Shown: positions 58,029 through 64,000 of the stretch, piece by piece | How the letters are laid out: every line of letters begins with the position of its first letter | Position numbering within the stretch: the stretch's first letter is position 1 | NCBI RefSeq assembly: GCF_946221635.1 | Contig: NZ_CAMIHB010000002.1 | Span: 124,001-188,000 of the forward strand | DNA: 64,000 bases | Source: an uncultured Rhodoferax sp. | GTDB lineage: Bacteria; Pseudomonadota; Gammaproteobacteria; Burkholderiales; Burkholderiaceae_C | Direction: 5' to 3' | Translations under genes and position numbers: made by a program | The notes under the pieces: model-generated | The model's input: the letters and a program-made list of their open reading frames with translations, nothing else | What the model was told of the DNA's origin: nothing | Databases searched by the model: none

Positions 58029-59276
58029 ATGGAGGCCACTGCTTCGGATATCTGGTCGCCTGAAGACATGGCTGCGGTTGAAGACGCGGCGCGCCGCTTC
58101 ATCCAGACCGAGGTGGCACCCCACTTGCAGGCTTGGGAAGACGCCGGCGAGTTTCCACGCCACCTCTACGAACGCGCGGCCGGCCTGGGCTGGTTGGGCC
58201 TGGGCTATCCCGAGGCGCTGGGCGGCACCTCCGCACCCTGGGCCTTGCGCAACGCGCTGACCATCGCGCTGGCCCGCACCGGGGGGAGTGGCGGCCTCAT
58301 GGCCAGCCTGTTCAGCCACAACATTGGCCTGCCACCTGTGCTGCGCCACGGTTCGTGGGCGCTGCAACAGCAGGTCATTCCCGACGTGCTGGCAGGCCGC
58401 AAGATTGCCGCGCTGGCGATTACCGAGCCAGGGGGCGGCACCGATGTGTCCGCCCTCAGGACCACCGCGGTGCGTGAGGACGGGCACTATGTGGTGAATG
58501 GCGAGAAGGTCTTTATTACTTCAGGCATGCGGGCCGACTGGATCACCGTGGCGGTGCGCACCGACCTGACAAACAAGGGCGCCTCCGGCATCTCCATGCT
58601 CGTGGTGCCGGGGGACGCCCCCGGCCTCTCGCGCAGCCCCTTGCGCAAGATGGGCTGGCAGTGCTCCGATACCGCGCAACTGCGTTTTGACAATGTGCGC
58701 GTGCCGCTGGGCAATCTCGTGGGGGAAGAGGGCACGGGCTTCAAGATCATCCTCACCAACTTCAACGGCGAACGACTCTCCATGTCCGCCATGGCGCTGG
58801 GTTTCGCCGAGTGCTGCTATGACGAGGCCTTGGCCTGGGCGCAGCAGCGCAAGACCTTTGGCACGGCGCTGGTGGACCACCAGGTCATCCGCCACAAGCT
58901 GATGGACATGAAGATGCGCATCGAGTCCACGCGCGCTTGGCTACAAGCCTTGTCTGCGCGCGTGGATGCTGGCAGAAAGGGTGTGGAATTTCCCGCCGGG
59001 CCGCCCCAAGGGAAATTAGCCCGCTCGGGGGGCAGCGACCCGCGCAGCGGTGGAGCGTGGGGACAAGAAACTGTGGCCCAGGTTTGTTTGCTCAAAAACC
59101 ACGCCACGCAGACCATGCAGTTCTGTGCCGACCAGGGCGTGCAGATTTTGGGCGGCATGGGCTTCATGCGCGGCACCGCCTGCGAGCGCATCTACCGCGA
59201 AGTCAAGGTCATGATGATTGGCGGTGGCGCCGAGGAGATCATGAAGGAACTGGCGTCTCGCCAACTGGGAATCTGA
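58029..59276 (+). CDS. Acyl-CoA dehydrogenase carrying a repeat-derived insert
   Basis: A 415-residue acyl-CoA dehydrogenase: LAITEPGGGTDVSALRTTAV, the FAD loop KVFITSGMRADW, YDEALAWAQQRKTFGTALVD and QILGGMGFMRGTACERIYRE. Residues ~320-345 (GVEFPAGPPQGK to GAWGQE) are not part of the normal fold. They are encoded by a copy of dispersed repeat 2, placed between two helices before TVAQVCLLKNHA. Frame is kept, so the protein may be active. It overlaps the following thioesterase gene by 1 base. Confidence 0.92.
   Translation: MEATASDIWSPEDMAAVEDAARRFIQTEVAPHLQAWEDAGEFPRHLYERAAGLGWLGLGYPEALGGTSAPWALRNALTIALARTGGSGGLMASLFSHNIGLPPVLRHGSWALQQQVIPDVLAGRKIAALAITEPGGGTDVSALRTTAVREDGHYVVNGEKVFITSGMRADWITVAVRTDLTNKGASGISMLVVPGDAPGLSRSPLRKMGWQCSDTAQLRFDNVRVPLGNLVGEEGTGFKIILTNFNGERLSMSAMALGFAECCYDEALAWAQQRKTFGTALVDHQVIRHKLMDMKMRIESTRAWLQALSARVDAGRKGVEFPAGPPQGKLARSGGSDPRSGGAWGQETVAQVCLLKNHATQTMQFCADQGVQILGGMGFMRGTACERIYREVKVMMIGGGAEEIMKELASRQLGI
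58992..59062 (+). repeat. Dispersed repeat family 2, copy 1, inside the acyl-CoA dehydrogenase gene
   Basis: CCCGCCGGGCCGCCCCAAGG, then TTAGCCCG, then GGGGGGCAGCGACCCG and GCAGCGGTGGAGCG. The same series is found in reverse orientation at 63784-63857 with about one change in six bases. It encodes about 24 extra residues in-frame. Confidence 0.75.
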
Positions 59277-59758
59277 TGAGCAAAGCACCAAACGCCCCCA
59301 TCGTCTTCGAGCCGGAGTTCATCGCGCCGCTGAAAAAGATTTTTGAGGAATCCATCGCCTTCAACCGGGTGCTGGGCCTGAGCATCGGCAGCATCACGCC
59401 CGAGCGTGTGGAGGCCGCGATTGCGATGAAGCCGGAACTGGTAGGCCACTACAGCTTCAACCGTATCCACGGCGGCGTCATCAGCGCGGGGCTGGACGCC
59501 ATGGGCGGGCTGGCGGTCATGGCGGCCATCGGCGCGCGCCATATGGATGAGCCACCGCTGCAGCGCCTGCAGCGCTTTGCCAAGCTGGGCACCATTGACC
59601 TGCGTATCGATTACCTGCGTCCCGGTATCGGCGAGCGATTCATTTTGCGGGCCGAGGTCATGCGCCTGGGCTCACGCGTGGCATCCACGCGCATGGAATT
59701 CCTGGGGGCGGACGGCAAGCTGCTCTCTACCGGGTCTGCCGCCTACATCGTTTCCTGA
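59276..59758 (+). CDS. PaaI-like hotdog thioesterase
   Basis: A 160-residue single-hotdog thioesterase: GHYSFNRIHGGVISAGLDAM contains the HGG active-site segment, and IDLRIDYLRPGIGERFILRA and STRMEFLGADGKLLSTGSAA complete the fold. It would hydrolyse a short or medium acyl-CoA. ATG overlaps the acyl-CoA dehydrogenase stop as TGATG. It is the last gene of this operon; dispersed repeat 1 follows. Confidence 0.88.
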   Translation: MSKAPNAPIVFEPEFIAPLKKIFEESIAFNRVLGLSIGSITPERVEAAIAMKPELVGHYSFNRIHGGVISAGLDAMGGLAVMAAIGARHMDEPPLQRLQRFAKLGTIDLRIDYLRPGIGERFILRAEVMRLGSRVASTRMEFLGADGKLLSTGSAAYIVS

Positions 59759-59762
59759 TGTA

Positions 59763-59816
59763 CTATCAATTTGATAGCTTCTGGCGCAATATCCATGAGG
59801 GCTGGATGCCAATCTT
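59763..59816 (+). repeat. Dispersed repeat family 1, copy 4
   Basis: CTATCAATTTGATAGCTTC, then TGGCGCAATATCCATGA, then GGGCTGGATGCCAATCTT. The left end CTATCAA-T-TTGATAG is a perfect palindrome. It lies 4 bases after the thioesterase stop. Confidence 0.65.
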
Positions 59817-59937
59817 ATTGATAAGTTGAACTGAGGGGGCTTTTCCGCCCACCTCCGGGCTTCAGCCACGCCCGGCTTGGGCACCATGCGCGCATGCACG
59901 GGGCTGGCGGCATGCCGGCGCCATGAAGGGAGCGCCC

Positions 59938-60630
59938 ATGACAATCACCGCCTGGTCCAGTACGAGCATCCACAGCAGCCAGACTTCCACCCAAACCAGC
60001 GCACAAGGCACCGCGGCCAGCGGTCGCCTGGACGCCATTGGCACCGGGCTGCAGCGCTCCGGCAACAAAATCCAGACCCAGCTTGATACGGCCACGGCCA
60101 GCCTGTCCACGCTGGGCAAGTTCAAGGCCGCCGTGGCCCAGGCCCAGAGCGCGGCCAAGGCCGTGGCCGGTCTCAAAGACAACGCCACGGCCGACGAAGT
60201 GAAGACCGCCATGGCCAGTCTGGTGGAGAAATTCAACGCCATGGTGAGCGCGTCGTCTGCCGTGACCACGGACAACAGCGGCGCATCGCGCGTCAGCAAA
60301 GCCCTGGTGCGCACCATGGGGGCGGACATTTCGCGGGTCAGCAGCCTGCGCAATCTGGGCCTGAGCAAGGGGAGCGATGGCCGCTACACGCTCGATGCCA
60401 GCAAGCTGGCCGGTGCCTTCCAGGCTTCCTCATCCGGGGTGTTGGATACCCTGGACAAGCTGGGCACTCTGGTGGACAAGGCCGCCACCAAGGAGCTGGC
60501 CAGCGACGGCAGCATCGCCCAGACCAGCACGGCGCTGACCAACAAGGCGACATTGCTGCAACTGCAGAAGAGCGCCCTGCAAAAAGCGCTGCAGCAATAC
60601 ACCAGCTTGTCCGGATCGTCGGCCAGCTAG
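59938..60630 (+). CDS. Orphan FliD-like protein
   Basis: A 230-residue Ser/Thr/Ala-rich protein. Blocks resemble parts of the flagellar cap protein FliD: LSTLGKFKAAVAQAQSAAKA (FliD N-terminal 'LGxLKSAL') and LGLSKGSDGRYTLDASKLAG (FliD C-terminal 'LG...DG.l.LD..KL'). It is about half of FliD length and has no flagellar neighbours. ATG 59938 has AAGGGAG at 5 bases; an upstream ATG at 59923 has no SD. The role may be a secreted or surface filament-associated protein, but this is uncertain. Confidence 0.6.
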   Translation: MTITAWSSTSIHSSQTSTQTSAQGTAASGRLDAIGTGLQRSGNKIQTQLDTATASLSTLGKFKAAVAQAQSAAKAVAGLKDNATADEVKTAMASLVEKFNAMVSASSAVTTDNSGASRVSKALVRTMGADISRVSSLRNLGLSKGSDGRYTLDASKLAGAFQASSSGVLDTLDKLGTLVDKAATKELASDGSIAQTSTALTNKATLLQLQKSALQKALQQYTSLSGSSAS

Positions 60631-60649
60631 GGTCGGCAACACCGGCCAG

Positions 60650-60678
60650 AAAAAAAGCCACCTTACGGTGGCTTTTTT
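60650..60678. terminator. Bidirectional Rho-independent terminator
   Basis: AAAAAAAGCCACC, TTAC loop, GGTGGCTTTTTT. It serves the plus-strand FliD-like gene and the convergent minus-strand binding-protein gene. Confidence 0.92.
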
Positions 60679-60697
60679 GTCGTTGCCTGCTGGGGGC

Positions 60698-61873
60698 TTA
60701 CTTCTTGGCGGGTGCACTCCCCACGTAGTCCGACACCACCTTCCACTTGCCATCGGTAATCTGCGAGAGGCGTGCAGCGTCGCTGCCCAGGCGCTTGGTG
60801 GCGCTGAAGGTCTGCACCGGGGCACCAAACATGTCGGCGGGGATGGTCAGGCTGTCCATCACCTTGATGAAGCTCTCCGTGCTGAGGTTCTTGCCGGCCT
60901 TGTTGGCCACCGAAGCGAAGGTGTTGATGATCATGTAGCCATAGACCGAGAAGACGGTGGGGTCTTCGTTGAACTTGGTCTTGTACTTGTTGGCCCAGAA
61001 GCGGATGGGCGGGGACTGCTCATCGGTGTAGGGGTTCTGCACGGTCATGGTGGCGTAGAGGCCGTCCATGGCCTTGCCGCCGATCTTGTGGATCAGGTCG
61101 GTGTAGGCGGCGCTGGAGCCCAGGAAGGTGGGGTTGTAGCCCAGCTTGCGGGCGGTGCCGATGGCGCCGATGGTCTCGCGGATGATGGTGCCCAGCACGA
61201 TGAAATCGCAGCCGCTGGACTGCATCTTGGCCACTTGCGAAGAGAAGTCGGTGGCGCCGCGCTTGTAGGACGTCTTCTCGGCGAATTCCATGCCGATGGT
61301 CTTGAGACCGTCTTCGCCGCCCTTGAGCACTTCGAGGCCGAAGTCATCGTCCTGGTACAGGGTGCAGACCTTCTTGGCACCTTTTTCCTTCACCAGCTTG
61401 GGCGTGGCCAGGCGCATCTGGTCGTAATAGGGGGCGGCAAAGGAGTACTTGAGCTTGTGGAAGGGCTCGTACATTTCGCGCGCTGCCGTGATGGGGAAGA
61501 AGTTGATGACGTTCTTCTCGAACTGCACCGGCATGGCCGCCATGTTCTGCGCCGTACCGATGTGGCCCACCATCATGAAGATCTTGTCCTGGTTGACCAG
61601 TTTCTGTGCCGCGAGCACGGCCTTCTTGGGGTCGTAACCGGAGTCTTCCACATTGAGCTTGAGCTTGCGGCCATTGATGCCGCCTTGCTCGTTGATTTCA
61701 TCCACGGCCAGCAGCATGCCGGCGCGCGCCTGCTTGCCAAAGCCGGCCAGCGGACCGGACAGGTCCTGGATGGAGCCCAGCAGGATGTCGTCCTTGCCAA
61801 CGCCCTGCTGGGCGCTGGCCATGGTCGCGCCCAGGGCCAGGGTGGCCAGCGCGAGGGTGGTACGCAGTGTCAT
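60698..61873 (-). CDS. Liv-type ABC transporter substrate-binding protein
   Basis: A 391-residue periplasmic binding protein of the branched-chain amino acid/amide (LivJ-like) type. It has a signal peptide (MTLRTTLALATLALGATMASA), then ILLGSIQDLSGPLAGFGKQA and AVDEINEQGGINGRKL. ATG 61873 has GGAG at 8 bases, whereas ATG 61879 is only 2 bases from it. It follows a long-chain acyl-CoA synthetase gene by 49 bases, with a Liv-type ATPase upstream; such operons are thought to import carboxylic or aromatic acids, so the ligand need not be an amino acid. Confidence 0.92.
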   Translation of the reverse strand: MTLRTTLALATLALGATMASAQQGVGKDDILLGSIQDLSGPLAGFGKQARAGMLLAVDEINEQGGINGRKLKLNVEDSGYDPKKAVLAAQKLVNQDKIFMMVGHIGTAQNMAAMPVQFEKNVINFFPITAAREMYEPFHKLKYSFAAPYYDQMRLATPKLVKEKGAKKVCTLYQDDDFGLEVLKGGEDGLKTIGMEFAEKTSYKRGATDFSSQVAKMQSSGCDFIVLGTIIRETIGAIGTARKLGYNPTFLGSSAAYTDLIHKIGGKAMDGLYATMTVQNPYTDEQSPPIRFWANKYKTKFNEDPTVFSVYGYMIINTFASVANKAGKNLSTESFIKVMDSLTIPADMFGAPVQTFSATKRLGSDAARLSQITDGKWKVVSDYVGSAPAKK

Positions 61874-61922
61874 GGTCATGTCTCCTCGTTGTTGAAAGGT
61901 GTGTTGAGGGCGCGGCTGCCGC

Positions 61923-63779
61923 TCAGCGGTACATCGCCTCGATCTGGGCTTCGTATTTCTTCTCCACCAGCTTGCGCTTGAGCTTCATGGTGGGGGTGAG
62001 TTCCTCATCCTCGGCCGTGAGCTGGTTCTCCAGCAGGAAGAACTTCTTGATTTGCTCCACCCGTGCGAACTTCTTGTTCACGCGGTCCAGCTCGGCCTGG
62101 ATCAGGGCCTGTACCTCGGGCGCGCGGGTCAGCGAGGCATAGTTGCTGAACGGGATGTCGGCGTCCTGGGCAAACTTTTCCACGTTTTCCTGGTCGATCA
62201 TGACGATCACGGTGAGGTAGGCGCGCTTGTCGCCTATCACCACCGCGTCGGTGATGTAGGGCGAGAACTTGAGGTCGTTCTCCAGCTCGCTGGGCGTGAT
62301 GTTCTTGCCACCGGCGGTGATGATGATGTCCTTCATGCGGTCGGTGATGCGGAAGTAGCCCTCCGCGTCCACCACACCGACGTCGCCCGTGTGCAGCCAG
62401 CCTTCGGCGTCGATGGTTTCGGCGGTCTTCTCCGGCAGGTTCAGGTAGCCCGCAAACACGTTCTTGCCGCGCACCAGGATTTCGCCGGTGGCTGGGTCCA
62501 GCCGCACCTCGTTGAAGCCTGCCGCCGGACCGATGGAGCCGGGCTTGATCTTGCTGGCGGGCACGCCGGTGGAGGCGCCGCAGGTTTCGGTCATGCCCCA
62601 GACTTCCAGCATGGGGACGCCCAGTGCCAGGTACCACTTCACCAGCTCCGGCGAGATGGGCGCCGCACCAGTCACCAGAAAGCGGGAGCGGTGGATGCCG
62701 ATGAGCTTGCGCACATTGTTCAGCGCCAATACCTGTGCCAGACGGAACTGGAACTTGAGCCAGGCGCCCACGGCGTGCCCGGCCAGTACCTGGTCGGCAA
62801 TGCGCGTGCCTACGCCTATGCCCCAGCCGTAGACGGCCTGTTGCAGCCAGCCGGCTTCTTTGAGCGCGATCATGACGCCGGAGTAGAACTTCTCCCACAC
62901 GCGCGGCACGGCGGTGAACACCGTGGGCGCGATCTCGCGCACGTTCTCGGGAATGGTCTCGGGGTTCTCCACGAAGTTGAGCTTGGAGCCCGTGTAAAGC
63001 GCAAAGTATTCGCCGCCCATGCGCTCGGCAATGTGGCACAGCGGCAGAAAGCACATGCGCTCGTCGCGCTCGTCTTGCGCCACCAGTGTGTTGTAGCCGC
63101 GCACGGTGTAGACCAGGCCCTGGTGCAAATGCATGGCGCCCTTGGGCTTGCCCGTGGTGCCCGAGGTGTAGACCAGGATGGCCAGGTCCCGAGGCTGGCA
63201 GGCGTGTACGCGCTGCTGCACCGCCTGCGGGTGGGTGGCGTTGTAGGCGCGGCCCAGGGCACGCAGCGCCTCCAGGCTCAGCACACCGGGGTCCTCCAGG
63301 CCCCGCAGGCCCTCCATGTCAAAGACCACGATGGTGCGCAAGCTGGGGCACTGGTCGCGCACTTCCAGCGCCTTGTCCAACTGCTCATCGTCCTCCACAA
63401 ACAGCACGCTGGTGCCGGAATCGGTGCAGAGGTATTGCACCTGGCTGGGCGCGTCAGTGGGGTAGATGCCGTTGGACACCCCGCCGGCCGACAGAATGCC
63501 CAGATCGGCCCAGACCCACTCGACCACGGTGTTGGCCAAGACGGAAGCGGTGTCGCCTTTCTGGAAGCCCAGGCTCATGAGCCCGCCGGCGATCTCGGCC
63601 ACGGCGTCGGCCGTCTGCTGCCAGGTCCAGCTGCGCCACAGGCCCAGGTGCTTCTGGCGCAGCCAGACGTTGGGCCCGCGCTTTTCCACGGCATTCCAGA
63701 ACATGGCCGGAATGGTCTCGCCCGCCATGGCGATGCCTTGTTGCGGGCGGATGTGTGAGGTGTCCCAAAGTCTTGTCAT
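61923..63779 (-). CDS. Long-chain acyl-CoA synthetase (AMP-forming)
   Basis: A 618-residue adenylate-forming ligase of the long-chain fatty acid-CoA ligase type. The ATP loop is LVYTSGTTGKPKGAMHLH; others are MLEVWGMTETCGAST, WLHTGDVGVVDAEGYFRITD and KDIIITAGGKNITPSE. It would activate an imported acid at the membrane. It is encoded between a Liv-type ATPase and a Liv-type binding protein, which links uptake to CoA activation. Dispersed repeat 2 lies immediately upstream and seems to supply its SD (GAGGGGG, 4 bases before ATG). Confidence 0.93.
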   Translation of the reverse strand: MTRLWDTSHIRPQQGIAMAGETIPAMFWNAVEKRGPNVWLRQKHLGLWRSWTWQQTADAVAEIAGGLMSLGFQKGDTASVLANTVVEWVWADLGILSAGGVSNGIYPTDAPSQVQYLCTDSGTSVLFVEDDEQLDKALEVRDQCPSLRTIVVFDMEGLRGLEDPGVLSLEALRALGRAYNATHPQAVQQRVHACQPRDLAILVYTSGTTGKPKGAMHLHQGLVYTVRGYNTLVAQDERDERMCFLPLCHIAERMGGEYFALYTGSKLNFVENPETIPENVREIAPTVFTAVPRVWEKFYSGVMIALKEAGWLQQAVYGWGIGVGTRIADQVLAGHAVGAWLKFQFRLAQVLALNNVRKLIGIHRSRFLVTGAAPISPELVKWYLALGVPMLEVWGMTETCGASTGVPASKIKPGSIGPAAGFNEVRLDPATGEILVRGKNVFAGYLNLPEKTAETIDAEGWLHTGDVGVVDAEGYFRITDRMKDIIITAGGKNITPSELENDLKFSPYITDAVVIGDKRAYLTVIVMIDQENVEKFAQDADIPFSNYASLTRAPEVQALIQAELDRVNKKFARVEQIKKFFLLENQLTAEDEELTPTMKLKRKLVEKKYEAQIEAMYR

Positions 63780-63783
63780 AGTG

Positions 63784-63857
63784 CCCCCTCGCTCCGCCGC
63801 TGCACGGGTCGCTGCCCCCCAAAGGGGCTAACCCGCCTTGGGGCGGCCCGGCGGCGG
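63784..63857 (-). repeat. Dispersed repeat family 2, copy 2
   Basis: On the minus strand it reads CCCGCCGCCGGGCCGCCCC, then AAGGCGGGTTAGCCCC, then GGGGGGCAGCGACCCG and GCAGCGGCGGAGCGAGGGGG. It is intergenic, ending 4 bases before the acyl-CoA synthetase start. Confidence 0.75.
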
Positions 63858-63879
63858 GTTGTTGCTGCTAGTAATTGTT

Positions 63880-64000
63880 TCATCGCCATGTTTTTTTCTT
63901 CTTCCAGCGCCGCTCGCCGCGCACACCGGTTTCCTTCATGCCGAGGTAGAACTCCTTGATGTCGTCCTTCTCACGCAGGTGGGCGCAGGTGTCTTCCATG
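63880..64000 (-). CDS. Liv-type ABC transporter ATPase, C-terminal end only
   Basis: The last 39 codons of a gene that continues beyond the window. The reading on the minus strand includes HLREKDDIKEFYLGMKETG and ends RRWKKKKTWR before TGA. The 'D.KEFYLG' ending followed by a basic tail is characteristic of LivF/LivG-like ATPases in Burkholderiales operons that also hold an acyl-CoA synthetase. Start and ATPase motifs are outside the window. Confidence 0.75.
   Translation of the reverse strand, partial: MEDTCAHLREKDDIKEFYLGMKETGVRGERRWKKKKTWR

Noticed and set aside
62052..63758. A 568-codon plus-strand frame opposite the acyl-CoA synthetase gene
   Set aside because: A shadow of GC-biased third positions. 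The minus strand has the full set of ligase motifs.
1..64000. CRISPR arrays, tRNA/rRNA genes, prophage or intact insertion sequences
   Set aside because: None were seen on reading both strands; no regularly spaced repeats, no tRNA-like cloverleaf ends and no transposase motifs.

Overview
The window reads as a chromosomal segment of a high-GC betaproteobacterium, most likely family Comamonadaceae (Burkholderiales). The evidence is a Bug/TctC-type periplasmic binding protein, a PhaF-like phasin with an Ala/Lys-rich tail, a DUF1840 protein, a MarR-type 'EPS-associated' regulator, an H-NS protein with a YRGPNGETWSGRG C-terminus, and two families of short dispersed repeats. No rRNA, tRNA, CRISPR array or intact insertion sequence was seen. 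No gene-free stretch exceeds about 200 bases.

Layout. (1) 1-10.4 kb: the end of a CoA-ligase gene, a Bug-type binding protein, then a storage-lipid neighbourhood: a PHA-granule-system protein, acyl-CoA-binding protein, wax ester synthase/DGAT, a TPR-TetR-patatin operon, a phasin, and a two-domain alcohol-forming fatty acyl-CoA reductase. Together these could turn acyl-CoA into fatty alcohol and wax ester. (2) 10.4-42.7 kb: one very large, tightly overlapping, plus-strand surface-polysaccharide locus. It opens with the MarR-type regulator. WbpA/B/D/E-type genes for a UDP-2,3-diacetamido-uronic acid follow, then a Wzm/Wzt exporter. Next comes an exceptionally GC-rich block (about 16.9-26.7 kb) carrying homologues of the Campylobacter jejuni phosphoramidate pathway: glutamine kinase, phosphoglutamine cytidylyltransferase and gamma-glutamyl-CDP-amidate hydrolase. 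With them are two methyltransferases, a CDP-glycerol-phosphotransferase-like protein, a formyltransferase-like protein and a second Wzt-like ATPase. After this come an asparagine-synthetase/glycosyltransferase fusion, a HisH/HisF/WbpG acetamidino module, glycosyltransferases, a glutaminase/amidotransferase fusion, and a bacillosamine-type set (initiating transferase, acetyltransferase, aminotransferase, 4,6-dehydratase) with an H-NS gene inside it. The overall reading is an ABC-exported O-antigen or capsule-like glycan with amidino, amide and probably O-methyl-phosphoramidate decorations. (3) 42.8-46.6 kb: argB, a TctD/TctE-like two-component system and slmA. (4) 46.7-60.6 kb: two fatty-acid-catabolic operons, each with its own TetR regulator and an upstream palindrome, then an orphan FliD-like protein. 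(5) 60.7-64 kb, minus strand: a Liv-type binding protein, a long-chain acyl-CoA synthetase and the end of a Liv-type ATPase gene.

The most notable item is the predicted phosphoramidate system. It has its own architectures: the glutamine kinase carries an N-terminal nucleotidyltransferase-like domain, and no Cj1415-type kinase is visible. A second theme is dispersed repeats: one copy of each family lies in-frame inside a protein-coding gene (a histidine kinase and an acyl-CoA dehydrogenase). Functions are assigned by reading motifs and recalled family knowledge; no database search was run.
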